A DNA stretch of 64,000 nt from contig JAFAGM010000069.1 in assembly GCA_023422775.1 (NCBI GenBank), positions 1 to 64,000 on the forward strand. The letters run 5' to 3'. A program made the translations under genes and the position numbers. Positions 43,691-50,907 of this stretch are shown here, piece after piece. Origin of the DNA: Pseudomonadota bacterium. Lineage in GTDB: Bacteria; Pseudomonadota; Alphaproteobacteria; Rhizobiales; Xanthobacteraceae. The notes beneath the pieces were generated by a model. It did not search any database, was not told where the DNA came from, and saw only the letters and a list, made by a program, of their open reading frames with translations. Numbering within the stretch: position 1 is the stretch's first letter; the number at the start of each line of letters is the position of its first letter.

Positions 43691-44044
43691 ATGTCGCGAC
43701 TCGTGGTTCTTTCGATTGCTATCGTCCTGTTGCTGCTTCCGGCCGTAGCGCCGGCTGCTTCGGCCAAGAAACGTCACCCGCCACGCTGGCAGGGTTACGG
43801 CTTCCTGCCGGGCTATCAGCAGCCGCCGAACAACACCCTTCCGGCCTACAAGGATCCGGCTTTGCGCATGGCGCGCAAGAACCGGCGCCCTTGGTATATT
43901 GATCCGGTCCCGAGATATTACGGCTGGGACGGCGCCTGGCACTATTTCGGCCGGCCAGGCTTCTACGGCGGCCGCTACAATGGCGGCAGCTTCGGCCCCT
44001 GCTGGACGCGGACGCCGGTCGGTCCGATCTGGAATTGCGGCTGA
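43691..44044 (+). CDS. Small secreted Trp/Tyr/Gly-rich protein
   Basis: A 117-residue protein with a signal peptide (residues 1-24, ending APAASA). The mature part is basic, then rich in Pro, Tyr, Trp and Gly (WYIDPVPRYYGWDGAWHYFG, then GGRYNGGSFGPCW). Two cysteines near the C-terminus may form a disulfide. I recall homologues in Bradyrhizobium annotated hypothetical; role unknown. The gene is flanked on both sides by copies of the same dispersed repeat, which leave only 15 bases before the start codon, so its promoter probably lies inside the upstream repeat. Confidence 0.85.
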   Translation: MSRLVVLSIAIVLLLLPAVAPAASAKKRHPPRWQGYGFLPGYQQPPNNTLPAYKDPALRMARKNRRPWYIDPVPRYYGWDGAWHYFGRPGFYGGRYNGGSFGPCWTRTPVGPIWNCG

Positions 44045-44065
44045 TGGGTGGTCGTTTGAAGCGGT

Positions 44066-44163
44066 CCAGAGCCTCGTTCCGATTGAATCGGAACGGAGCT
44101 CTGGATTTGTTTTGACGCGTTTTTTTGACGTGAACCGGTTTCCACTTCGCTGGAAAATGCTCT
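44066..44163. repeat. Dispersed intergenic repeat, copy 2
   Basis: Palindrome CGTTCCGATT-G-AATCGGAACG (44075-44095), then GACGCGTTTTTT and GAACCGGTTTCCACTTCGCT. It matches copy 1 in order but lacks about 40 central bases. Its end overlaps the stop codon of the next minus-strand gene. Confidence 0.75.
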
Positions 44164-44374
44164 AGCTGAATAAAGAAACGAACACCTTCATGTGATCGGC
44201 CGCCGCAACCATCAGCGCGTCGTAACTGGTTTTTCCTTGAGCCGCCGCCTTCAAAATGTATTCGGCAAAATACGCCTTGGCGGCCGGGGTCGAACACTCC
44301 ACGGGCACCCTGGTCATGGTGTCCTCGAGGACCTTCTTCATGACCGCAATGAGCTCGGGATCGAATTGGGGCAT
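44162..44374 (-). CDS. Small conserved hypothetical protein, 70 residues
   Basis: Begins MPQFDPELIAVMKKVLEDTM and continues with EYILKAAAQGKTSYDALMVA. All helical, no membrane segment. I recall closely similar 65-75-residue proteins in several rhizobia, with the same PEL...M...STPA...A-E-ILKAAA-G order. Function is unknown. ATG 44374 is chosen over a start nine codons upstream. The stop codon is formed at the edge of the dispersed repeat. Confidence 0.75.
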   Translation of the reverse strand: MPQFDPELIAVMKKVLEDTMTRVPVECSTPAAKAYFAEYILKAAAQGKTSYDALMVAAADHMKVFVSLFS

Positions 44375-44582
44375 GGCCGTAGCTCCAGTTATGGCCGTCA
44401 ACCACTGCTGGTTCCGCGATCCCCAAGGCGGGCATATTTTCAGGGGCGGGGGCTACGGTCGAGTCAACTATTCGGGATGGTTCACTGCCTCGGTCCCGGC
44501 GTGTCCGCATCATGCCGGACTGTTGTCTTGTTGCAGTCGGGCGGGGCCCTATAACCCGCTGCTTTCGCCGAAGGACCCGCCC

Positions 44583-44866
44583 ATGGCGCCGGCCACGCTT
44601 TCGCGCAACGAACGGTTCAAGCAGGGCAAGGCACTCCGCCGCCAGGCGCCACGCGCGGCGCATGCGGAGCTGAAGGGAACACTGTCGCGCAGTTCCGTTG
44701 CGATCCTCGCCGAGAGCGACCGGGACCGGGTCCCCGAACTCGTCCCGGAACGCTACGCACGCATGTCGCTCAACCCGTTCGCATTTCTGCGCGGTGCCGC
44801 CGCCGTCATGGCGACGGACCTTGCGGCGCAGCCGATGGCCGGAATTCCCGTGCATGCGTTTCGTGG
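44583..44866 (+). pseudogene. Truncated DUF2252 gene
   Basis: The first 95 codons match the start of DUF2252 proteins: LSRNERFKQGKALRRQAPRA, then VPELVPERYARMSLNPFAFL and RGAAAVMATDLAAQPMAGIP. The family normally continues with a GDAHLxNFG kinase-like block for some 350 more residues. Here the match stops at about 44866 and an unrelated frame runs to a stop at 44978 inside the CBS gene. It is a 3' truncation, not a frameshift, because no later DUF2252 piece is seen. The break is beside a 17-bp duplication (44893-44909 and 44918-44934). Confidence 0.75.
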
Positions 44867-44922
44867 CGGGGTGACCGGATGTTCGCGCCGGCTGAGTTCA
44901 GGCCGGCGCAGCGACTTTGAGT

Positions 44923-45354
44923 TCAGGCCGACGCGGCCAGCTTCAGGGGCGTTGCTTCGTCGTCGAAGGCGGTCGTGATGTCGCGAATGCTGACGACGCC
45001 GATCAGGCTGTAATTGTCGATGACAGGCAGATGGCGGATGTGATGCTTGCTCATGAGGTGGCGGACATGCTCGAGCGTATCCGTCGATGTGCAGGAGACG
45101 AGCTGCTGCACTGAAATGAATTGCGAAACGCGCATGTTGACGCCGGCTGCGCCGTGTTCGGCAATCGCGCGCACCACGTCGCGTTCGGTGAACATGCCGG
45201 CCGCCGTGTTGCCTTCGGTGCGAACCACATCCTTCACCACAAGCGCGCTGATATTGCTGGAGCGCATCAGCTGGGCTGCAATGCCCACAGTCTCGTTCAT
45301 GCGAACCGTTGCGACGCGGGCGGCTTTCTTGCGCAGGATATCTCCGACTTGCAT
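44923..45354 (-). CDS. CBS-pair protein
   Basis: A 143-residue protein made of two CBS domains (about residues 5-65 and 75-135), the Bateman module that binds adenine nucleotides. Conserved pieces include AGMFTERDVVRAIAEHGAAG and IRHLPVIDNYSLIGVVSIRD. ATG 45354 has an ideal AAGGAGGT site seven bases upstream. A GntR-type palindrome lies 35 bases upstream of the ATG at 45390-45406, which suggests it is co-regulated with the oxalate genes. Its 3' end forms one copy of the 17-bp duplication at the DUF2252 truncation. Confidence 0.93.
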   Translation of the reverse strand: MQVGDILRKKAARVATVRMNETVGIAAQLMRSSNISALVVKDVVRTEGNTAAGMFTERDVVRAIAEHGAAGVNMRVSQFISVQQLVSCTSTDTLEHVRHLMSKHHIRHLPVIDNYSLIGVVSIRDITTAFDDEATPLKLAASA

Positions 45355-45389
45355 GGCAACCTCCTTGGGGTGAATTGTTGCCTCAAATC

Positions 45390-45406
45390 TGGTATACATA
45401 ATGCCA
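45390..45406. promoter_or_regulatory. GntR-type operator upstream of the CBS gene
   Basis: TGGTAT-ACATA-ATGCCA matches the oxalate-island palindrome TGGCAT-ACCAA-ATGCCA in 11 of 12 arm positions. It lies 35 bases before the CBS start codon. Confidence 0.55.
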
Positions 45407-45663
45407 ATTGTCAACGCGATTTGTGCAGGAAACCTTCTGTCCGCAGGAAGATAAATCGGCAGCGTTACTGACGTTCTTGAACATCGGCATGCCAGCCGAA
45501 GGAGGGGCGGGTAACTCTGGAACGACCAGAAATGCGCTCAGGTATACCAAGGGCATTCGAAAAGGAGGCGCTTTACCCGGAGATGAGCGCGCCTGGTTCG
45601 AACTGCCGATCCGGCAGCGACGATGAACACGATGTCCCGGGTGTCTTTCGGCGCGACGGTCGC

Positions 45664-47163
45664 TCAGGCGACCGCACTCCGCAGCCTCGTATATCCCTGC
45701 TGGATCACCGACCAGAACAGCGCGATCAGGCCGAGAATCATGATCGTGGAGACCAGCGGGTTGGAGAGGAATACGCCAAGCGATCCCTGGGATCCCAGAA
45801 GCGATTGCCGGAAAGCCTCCTCCGCCTTGTCGCCGAGCACGATGGCCAGCACCAGCGGGGCGAGGGGATAGTTGCACTTCTTGAGCAGGTAGCCGATCAC
45901 GCCGAACACCAGCATCAGCATGACGTCGAACGTCGAACTGTGCACCGAGTAGGCGCCGATGGCGCAGAGCACCAGGATCAGCGGCGCGATGATGCTGAAC
46001 GGCACGCGCAGGATCGCGGCGAAGATCGGCACGCAGGTCAGCACGACGAGCAGGCCGACGATATTTCCGAGATACATCGAGGCGATCAGGCCCCAGACGA
46101 ATTCCTTCTGTTCCACGAACAGCATCGGTCCGGGCTGCAAGCCCCAGATCAGGAGGCCGCCCAGCAGAACCGCGGCCGTCGGCGAACCGGGCACGCCGAG
46201 GGAAAGCATCGGCAGCAAGGCGGCGGTGCCCGCCGCGTGCGCCGCGGTTTCCGGCGCAACCACGCCTTCGATTTCCCCCTTGCCGAAGTTCTTGCCGTTC
46301 TTCGCCACCCGCTTGGCGATACCATAACTCATGAAGGAAGCAGGCGTGGCGCCAGCCGGTGTAACGCCCATCCAGCAGCCGATGAAGCAGGAGCGCAGCG
46401 AAGTCATCCAGTAGGCGGGCAATTCCTTCCAGGTCTGCAGCACGACCCGCAGATTGATCTTGGCCTTGCCGCCGCGGAATGCCAGCCCTTCTTCCATCGT
46501 CAGCAGGATTTCGCCAATGCCGAACAGCCCGATCACGGCGATCAGGAAGTCGAACCCGTTCAGCAGTTCAGTGAAGCCGAACGTCAGCCGCAACTGTCCG
46601 GTGATGGAGTCCAGTCCAACGGCCGCAAGTGCAAAGCCGATCATCATGGCCGCGATGGTCTTGAACGGCGGTTCCTTGCTGAGGCCGACGAAACTGCAGA
46701 ACGCCAGGAAGTAAACCGCGAATTTCTCCGCGGGCCCGAATTGCAGCGCAAAGCTCGCGACCAGGGGAGCGACCAGCGTGATCATGATGACGGCGAACAG
46801 CGCGCCGACAAAGGAGGAGGTGAAGGCGGCCGTCAGCGCCTCGCCGGCCTTGCCCTGCTGCGCCATCGGATAGCCGTCGAACGTCGTGGCCACCGACCAT
46901 GGTTCGCCCGGTATGTTGAACAGAATCGAGGTGATGGCTCCGCCGAACAGCGCGCCCCAGTAAATGCACGACAGCATGATGATGGCCGACGTCGGCGGCA
47001 TCGAGAATGTCAGCGGCAGCAGGATCGCAACGCCGTTGGCGCCGCCCAGCCCCGGAAGCACGCCGATGATGACGCCGAGCACGATGCCGAGCACCATCAC
47101 CATGATGTTGAATGGCTGCAGCGCGACCGCAAAGCCGTGAAAGAGATTGACGAGTTCTTCCAT
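45664..47163 (-). CDS. tctA: Tripartite tricarboxylate transporter large subunit
   Basis: A 499-residue inner-membrane protein with about 12 membrane segments, the TctA family. Marks include GVLPGLGGANGVAILLPLTF (about residues 34-53), the GEPWSVATTFDGYPMAQQGK segment, and the second conserved half GVTPAGATPASFMSYGIAKR then LGVPGSPTAAVLLGGLLIWG. ATG 47163 is chosen; longer frames upstream are not conserved. It is the last gene of the tctC-tctB-tctA order. Position within the oxalate island suggests a dicarboxylate or oxalate-type substrate, which is inference. Confidence 0.95.
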   Translation of the reverse strand: MEELVNLFHGFAVALQPFNIMVMVLGIVLGVIIGVLPGLGGANGVAILLPLTFSMPPTSAIIMLSCIYWGALFGGAITSILFNIPGEPWSVATTFDGYPMAQQGKAGEALTAAFTSSFVGALFAVIMITLVAPLVASFALQFGPAEKFAVYFLAFCSFVGLSKEPPFKTIAAMMIGFALAAVGLDSITGQLRLTFGFTELLNGFDFLIAVIGLFGIGEILLTMEEGLAFRGGKAKINLRVVLQTWKELPAYWMTSLRSCFIGCWMGVTPAGATPASFMSYGIAKRVAKNGKNFGKGEIEGVVAPETAAHAAGTAALLPMLSLGVPGSPTAAVLLGGLLIWGLQPGPMLFVEQKEFVWGLIASMYLGNIVGLLVVLTCVPIFAAILRVPFSIIAPLILVLCAIGAYSVHSSTFDVMLMLVFGVIGYLLKKCNYPLAPLVLAIVLGDKAEEAFRQSLLGSQGSLGVFLSNPLVSTIMILGLIALFWSVIQQGYTRLRSAVA

Positions 47164-47195
47164 CCCGATAATCCAGTCCTGACTGTGCGTCGATA

Positions 47196-47693
47196 TTACA
47201 GGCCGAGCCACTCTTCGATCGGCCCCTTGGGAAGCGGGACCAGAAACCAGCGCTCGAAAATGAAATAGGTGACGATGGGCATCCCGAACGCCACCGCGAG
47301 CACGGTGATCCACCGGTACTTGCCCAGCCATCGCATGAACCATGCGATGAAGACGATCGAAGCGACATACAGCCCGGTGAACGGCATGGCGCCGACATAG
47401 AGGGCGGTCGGAACGACGACGCTCATGACCTGACGAAGCTGTCCCCACTCGGCGAACAGTCCGTCATCGTGTTCGCGCAGTCCGTTCCACAGGTTGATTG
47501 CGCTGGAGGCAACGATGAAGATTCCGATGTAGAACGGAAAGAAACCGGCGCGCGGGCCCTCGGCGCCCCAGTTGATCCCCGCCTTGACGCTGCCGATGAT
47601 CACGATCACTCCGAACAGGGCGATCAATAGCGTGACACCTGCTTCCACCAGCCTGTGGGACGGGCCGGCATTGCTCGAACTGCCTGTTGTCAT
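47196..47693 (-). CDS. tctB: Tripartite tricarboxylate transporter small subunit
   Basis: A 165-residue protein with four membrane segments, the TctB family: TLLIALFGVIVIIGSVKAGI, then RAGFFPFYIGIFIVASSAIN, VPTALYVGAMPFTGLYVASI and ITVLAVAFGMPIVTYFIFER. It lies 32 bases before tctA and 80 bases after tctC on the same strand. ATG 47693 is chosen over a TTG one codon earlier. TctB supports TctA; its own role is poorly known. Confidence 0.92.
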   Translation of the reverse strand: MTTGSSSNAGPSHRLVEAGVTLLIALFGVIVIIGSVKAGINWGAEGPRAGFFPFYIGIFIVASSAINLWNGLREHDDGLFAEWGQLRQVMSVVVPTALYVGAMPFTGLYVASIVFIAWFMRWLGKYRWITVLAVAFGMPIVTYFIFERWFLVPLPKGPIEEWLGL

Positions 47694-47773
47694 CAAAACT
47701 CCATGCGAAATCGAGCCTGCGGTTCCAGAGCCCGCCGTCTGCGTTGCTGCTACGGTCGATCAGTGCGTCTCGG

Positions 47774-48784
47774 TCAGTTGCTCGGCGCGAGGAAACCCGC
47801 ATCCTTCATCAGCGCCTGATGACGCTTTTCCTCGCCTTCGACCCACTTGGCGTAATCGGCGCCGGTCATGAAGGTCGTGTTGAACGCGCCGCTCTTCATG
47901 AATTCCTGCCATTCGGGCGTGGCGCGGACCTTCTTGAAGAGATCGATGTAGTATTCGACCTGGTCCTTGGTGACCTTGGGCGACATGAAGATGCCGCGCA
48001 GCATCAGGTATTCCATGTCGAGGCCCTGCGACTTGCAGGTCGGGATGTCCTTCCAGCTCTTGCCGTCGGCGACCTGCTCGTCATAGGCCATCGGCTGCGC
48101 GTCGAACACGCAGAGCGGACGTAGCTTGCCGCCGCGCCATTGTGCCACCGCCTCGATCGGATTGTTGACGGTCGAATCGATGTGATTGCCGACCAGCTGA
48201 ACCGCGACTTCGCCGCCGCCCTTGTAGGGAATGTAAGTGAATTTGCTGCCGGTGGCCTTTTCGACCGCGACCGTGATGATCTGGTCTTCCTGTTTCGATC
48301 CGGTGCCGCCCATCTTGATCGAGCCTTGCGGCGCGGCCTTCACGGCTTCGATGTATTCCTTCGCGGTCTTGTAGGGCTTCTCCGCGTTCACCCAGAGCAC
48401 GAATTCGTCGAGCGCCAGCATCGCGACCGGCGTCAGATCCTTCCAGTTGAACGGTATGCCCGTCGCCAGCGGGGTGGTGAAGAGATTGGAGAGCGTGATG
48501 ATGATCTTGTGCGGATTGTTGCTCGAAGCCTTGAGGTCGAGGAAGCCTTCGCCGCCCGCGCCGCCCGACTTGTTGATGACGACCAGCGGCTGCTTCATCA
48601 GGTTGTGCTTGGTGACGATGCCCTGGATGGTGCGGGCCATCTGATCGGCGCCGCCGCCGGTGCCGGCGGGAACGATGAACTCGACCGGTCGCACCGGCTC
48701 CCATGCCGCCGTTGCCGGAACCGCGATCCCGCTTGCGCACAGCGCCGCAATCGCACCCAACGCAAATTGTGCAGAACGCTTCAT
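47774..48784 (-). CDS. tctC: Tripartite tricarboxylate transporter receptor (Bug type)
   Basis: A 336-residue periplasmic binding protein. Signal peptide about residues 1-26 (ending VPATAA), then WEPVRPVEFIVPAGTGGGAD, VVINKSGGAGGEGFLDLKAS and FTYIPYKGGGEVAVQLVGNH, all typical of Bug receptors. ATG 48784 is chosen; it gives a proper signal peptide. First gene of the transporter operon. The 690-base gap upstream holds two weaker copies of the GntR-type palindrome. Ligand unknown; an oxalate-like acid is a fair guess from context. Confidence 0.94.
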   Translation of the reverse strand: MKRSAQFALGAIAALCASGIAVPATAAWEPVRPVEFIVPAGTGGGADQMARTIQGIVTKHNLMKQPLVVINKSGGAGGEGFLDLKASSNNPHKIIITLSNLFTTPLATGIPFNWKDLTPVAMLALDEFVLWVNAEKPYKTAKEYIEAVKAAPQGSIKMGGTGSKQEDQIITVAVEKATGSKFTYIPYKGGGEVAVQLVGNHIDSTVNNPIEAVAQWRGGKLRPLCVFDAQPMAYDEQVADGKSWKDIPTCKSQGLDMEYLMLRGIFMSPKVTKDQVEYYIDLFKKVRATPEWQEFMKSGAFNTTFMTGADYAKWVEGEEKRHQALMKDAGFLAPSN

Positions 48785-49116
48785 GTGTTTCACTCCCGTC
48801 GAAACCTGGTTTTGCCGGTCTTTGCCGGCTTGTAAGTTTATTCCCGGTCGAACGTTTCGGTCTTCTTGCACCCCTGATCGTCACCCCGCAATGATTGCTT
48901 CATGGCATCCACTGCAGGCTGGAATTGTACGAGAGAGCAGGCGGCATGGCATCCGCTGCTTTCGGCCAAATGTCGGTTGAAAAGCGCACGAAGGCGCGAA
49001 GGCATGCACGTGCTGCCTCATCCCCAGATCACGATCGCTGTCCATTGCGGACTGCACGTACCCATCCCCTCCCGGCGCTCTCTTGCTTTTCTGTAGACTG
49101 AGCGTTTCGCGCATTC

Positions 49117-49133
49117 TTGTATATGATATGCCA
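49117..49133. promoter_or_regulatory. GntR-type operator copy upstream of tctC, proximal
   Basis: TTGTAT-ATGAT-ATGCCA. The right arm is identical to the oxalate-island palindrome and the left arm matches in four of six positions. It lies 332 bases before tctC. Confidence 0.45.
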
Positions 49134-49225
49134 GCATGCAAACGGTTTTTTTTCGTCGTTTGCCCGAGCGGGCCAATTTGTCGCAGGCCCCCGCGAATCC
49201 TGAGCAATCAGCGGGTGCAAACGAA

Positions 49226-49248
49226 CATGGCCCCGTAAACGGGCCATG
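49226..49248. other. Perfect hairpin in the tctC-frc gap
   Basis: CATGGCCC (49226-49233) pairs with GGGCCATG (49241-49248) over a seven-base loop. No T-run on either side. It may end transcription weakly or be a binding site. Confidence 0.5.
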
Positions 49249-49324
49249 GACTTGAGATGAGTTCGGTTGACTTTCGCTCCTGCAGTATTGGTACGGAGCT
49301 TCGCTCCGCGATAGGGGACAAGTT

Positions 49325-49341
49325 TTGTATACCAGATACCA
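49325..49341. promoter_or_regulatory. GntR-type operator copy upstream of tctC, distal
   Basis: TTGTAT-ACCAG-ATACCA, a near-symmetric palindrome of the FCD-regulator kind (TTGTAT/ATACCA arms). It lies between the frc terminator and tctC. Confidence 0.45.
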
Positions 49342-49419
49342 AAAACAATGAACTTGTTTGTAAGGCAGCAGCCGATCGGGTGCAGCGCAATAAAAATCAG
49401 GTCATTGGCATTCCACATG

Positions 49420-49446
49420 AAAAAAGGCCGCCGGAAACCGGCGACC
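49420..49446 (-). terminator. Rho-independent terminator of the oxalate operon
   Basis: On the minus strand GGTCGCCGG pairs with CCGGCGGCC (one G-T pair) over TTT, followed by TTTTTT. It begins 29 bases after the frc stop and ends the gntR-oxc-frc transcript. Confidence 0.88.
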
Positions 49447-49474
49447 TCTGTATTCCAGATTATCAGGGCCGGGT

Positions 49475-50752
49475 TTACTCGGCCGCCTGCTTCCGCGGCG
49501 GATCGAGTGCGCCCGAATCGTGGATCTCGGCGACCTGATGGTCGGTGAAGCCGAGCACCTGGCGCAGGATCTCGTCGGTGTGCTCGCCGAGCAGCGGCGA
49601 GCGGCCCACTTCGCTCGGTGAGTCCGACAGCTTGATCGGGTTGCCGACCGACAGGTACTTGCCGCGGGTCGGGTGATCGACTTCGACCACGGTGCCGGTC
49701 GCGCGCAACGACTGGTCTTCCGCCAGTTCCTTCATCGACAGGATCGGACCGCAGGGGATGTCGTCCTTGTTGAGGATTTCCATCGCCTCGAACTTGGTCT
49801 TGGTCATGGTCCACTGTTCGATGCGGGCGAAGATCTCGTTCAGCCGCGGCAGCCGGGCAGGCGGCTTGGCGTAGTTCGGATCGGTCTTCCAACCGGGCTC
49901 GCCGATCACGTCGCAGATCTTCTCCCACACCGGGGCCTGGGTGATGAAGTAGATGTAGGCGTTGGGATCGGTCTCCCAGCCCTTGCACTTGAGGATGCGG
50001 CCGGGCTGGCCGCCGCCGGAATCGTTGCCGGCGCGCGGCACCGCGTCGCCGAACGGAATGCCTTCGCCGAACTGGCTGTATTCCTTCAGCGGGCCATGGG
50101 CGAGGCGCTGCTGGTCGCGCAGCTTTACGCGCGCCAGGTTCAACACGCCGTCCTGCATCGCGGCGGTGACCTTCTGGCCCTTGCCCGAGTGCGTGCGGTG
50201 GTAGAGTGCGGTGACGATGCCGAGCGCCAGATGCAGCCCGGTGCCGCTGTCGCCGATCTGCGCGCCGGTAACGAGCGGCAGGCCGTCGCGGAAGCCGGTG
50301 GTCGAAGCGGCACCACCGGTGCACTGGGCGACGTTCTCATACACCTTGCAGTCTTCGTAAGGCCCGGGGCCAAAGCCCTTGATCGAGGCCACGATCATCT
50401 TCGGGTTGATGGCCTGGATCTTCTCCCAGGGGAAGCCCATGCGGTCGAGCACGCCGGGGCCGAAATTTTCCACCAGCACGTCGCAGCTCTTAATCAGCGC
50501 GGTGAGGACTTCCTTGCCCTTCGGGTTCTTGGTGTCGAGCGTGATCGAACGCTTGTTGTGGTTGAGCATGGTGAAATACAGGCTGTCGACGTTCGGGATG
50601 TCCTGCAACTGGCCGCGGGTGATGTCGCCGACGCCCGGGCGCTCGACCTTGATCACGTCGGCGCCGAACCAGGCCAGCAACTGCGTGCAGGTCGGACCCG
50701 ACTGGACGTGGGTGAAATCGAGAATACGAACGCCCTTGAGCGCCTTAGACAT
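49475..50752 (-). CDS. frc: Formyl-CoA:oxalate CoA-transferase
   Basis: Frc moves CoA from formyl-CoA to oxalate, giving formate and oxalyl-CoA. The 425-residue protein is a class III CoA-transferase: LDFTHVQSGPTCTQLLAWFG (about residues 10-29), the catalytic aspartate in TGAQIGDSGTGLHLALGIV (about residue 168-169), and GGGQPGRILKCKGWETDPNA (the Gly-rich flexible loop, about 258-277). Length and motifs match Oxalobacter Frc. ATG 50752 follows GAGGAGAAAAG. It is the last gene of the gntR-oxc-frc set, ended by a strong terminator. Confidence 0.95.
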   Translation of the reverse strand: MSKALKGVRILDFTHVQSGPTCTQLLAWFGADVIKVERPGVGDITRGQLQDIPNVDSLYFTMLNHNKRSITLDTKNPKGKEVLTALIKSCDVLVENFGPGVLDRMGFPWEKIQAINPKMIVASIKGFGPGPYEDCKVYENVAQCTGGAASTTGFRDGLPLVTGAQIGDSGTGLHLALGIVTALYHRTHSGKGQKVTAAMQDGVLNLARVKLRDQQRLAHGPLKEYSQFGEGIPFGDAVPRAGNDSGGGQPGRILKCKGWETDPNAYIYFITQAPVWEKICDVIGEPGWKTDPNYAKPPARLPRLNEIFARIEQWTMTKTKFEAMEILNKDDIPCGPILSMKELAEDQSLRATGTVVEVDHPTRGKYLSVGNPIKLSDSPSEVGRSPLLGEHTDEILRQVLGFTDHQVAEIHDSGALDPPRKQAAE

Positions 50753-50780
50753 ATCTTTTCTCCTCTTGCTATCAGTTGCC

Positions 50781-50890
50781 GTCATGCCCGCGAAGGTGGG
50801 CATCCAGTAGTCACCGTCGGTTCAGTCGGGCCCAGCCCTTCGTCATGCGTTCGGCGGTTACCGGCTTCCCCGCCTGTGCGGGGAATGACG
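50781..50890. repeat. REP-like repeat between oxc and frc
   Basis: GTCATGCCCGCGAAGGTGGG opens and CCCCGCCTGTGCGGGGAATG closes the element, as in the common rhizobial GTCATGCCCGCG repeats. It lies inside what looks like one operon and may form a processing or stabilising hairpin in the mRNA. Confidence 0.7.
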
Positions 50891-50907
50891 CGGATGGGTT
50901 GATCTGC

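Larger units (their letters stand above)
48785..49474. other. Long intergenic region between tctC and frc
   Basis: No credible gene in 690 bases. From the frc side it holds the frc terminator (49420-49446), a GntR-like palindrome (49325-49341), a short hairpin CGGAGC-TTC-GCTCCG (49294-49308), a perfect hairpin (49226-49248) and a second GntR-like palindrome (49117-49133). The tctC leader is therefore either long or its promoter is nearer the gene and not recognised. Confidence 0.55.

Noticed and set aside
45532..47268. A 578-residue + strand frame opposite tctA
   Set aside because: Arg/Gln/His/Glu-rich antisense shadow of a membrane protein gene.
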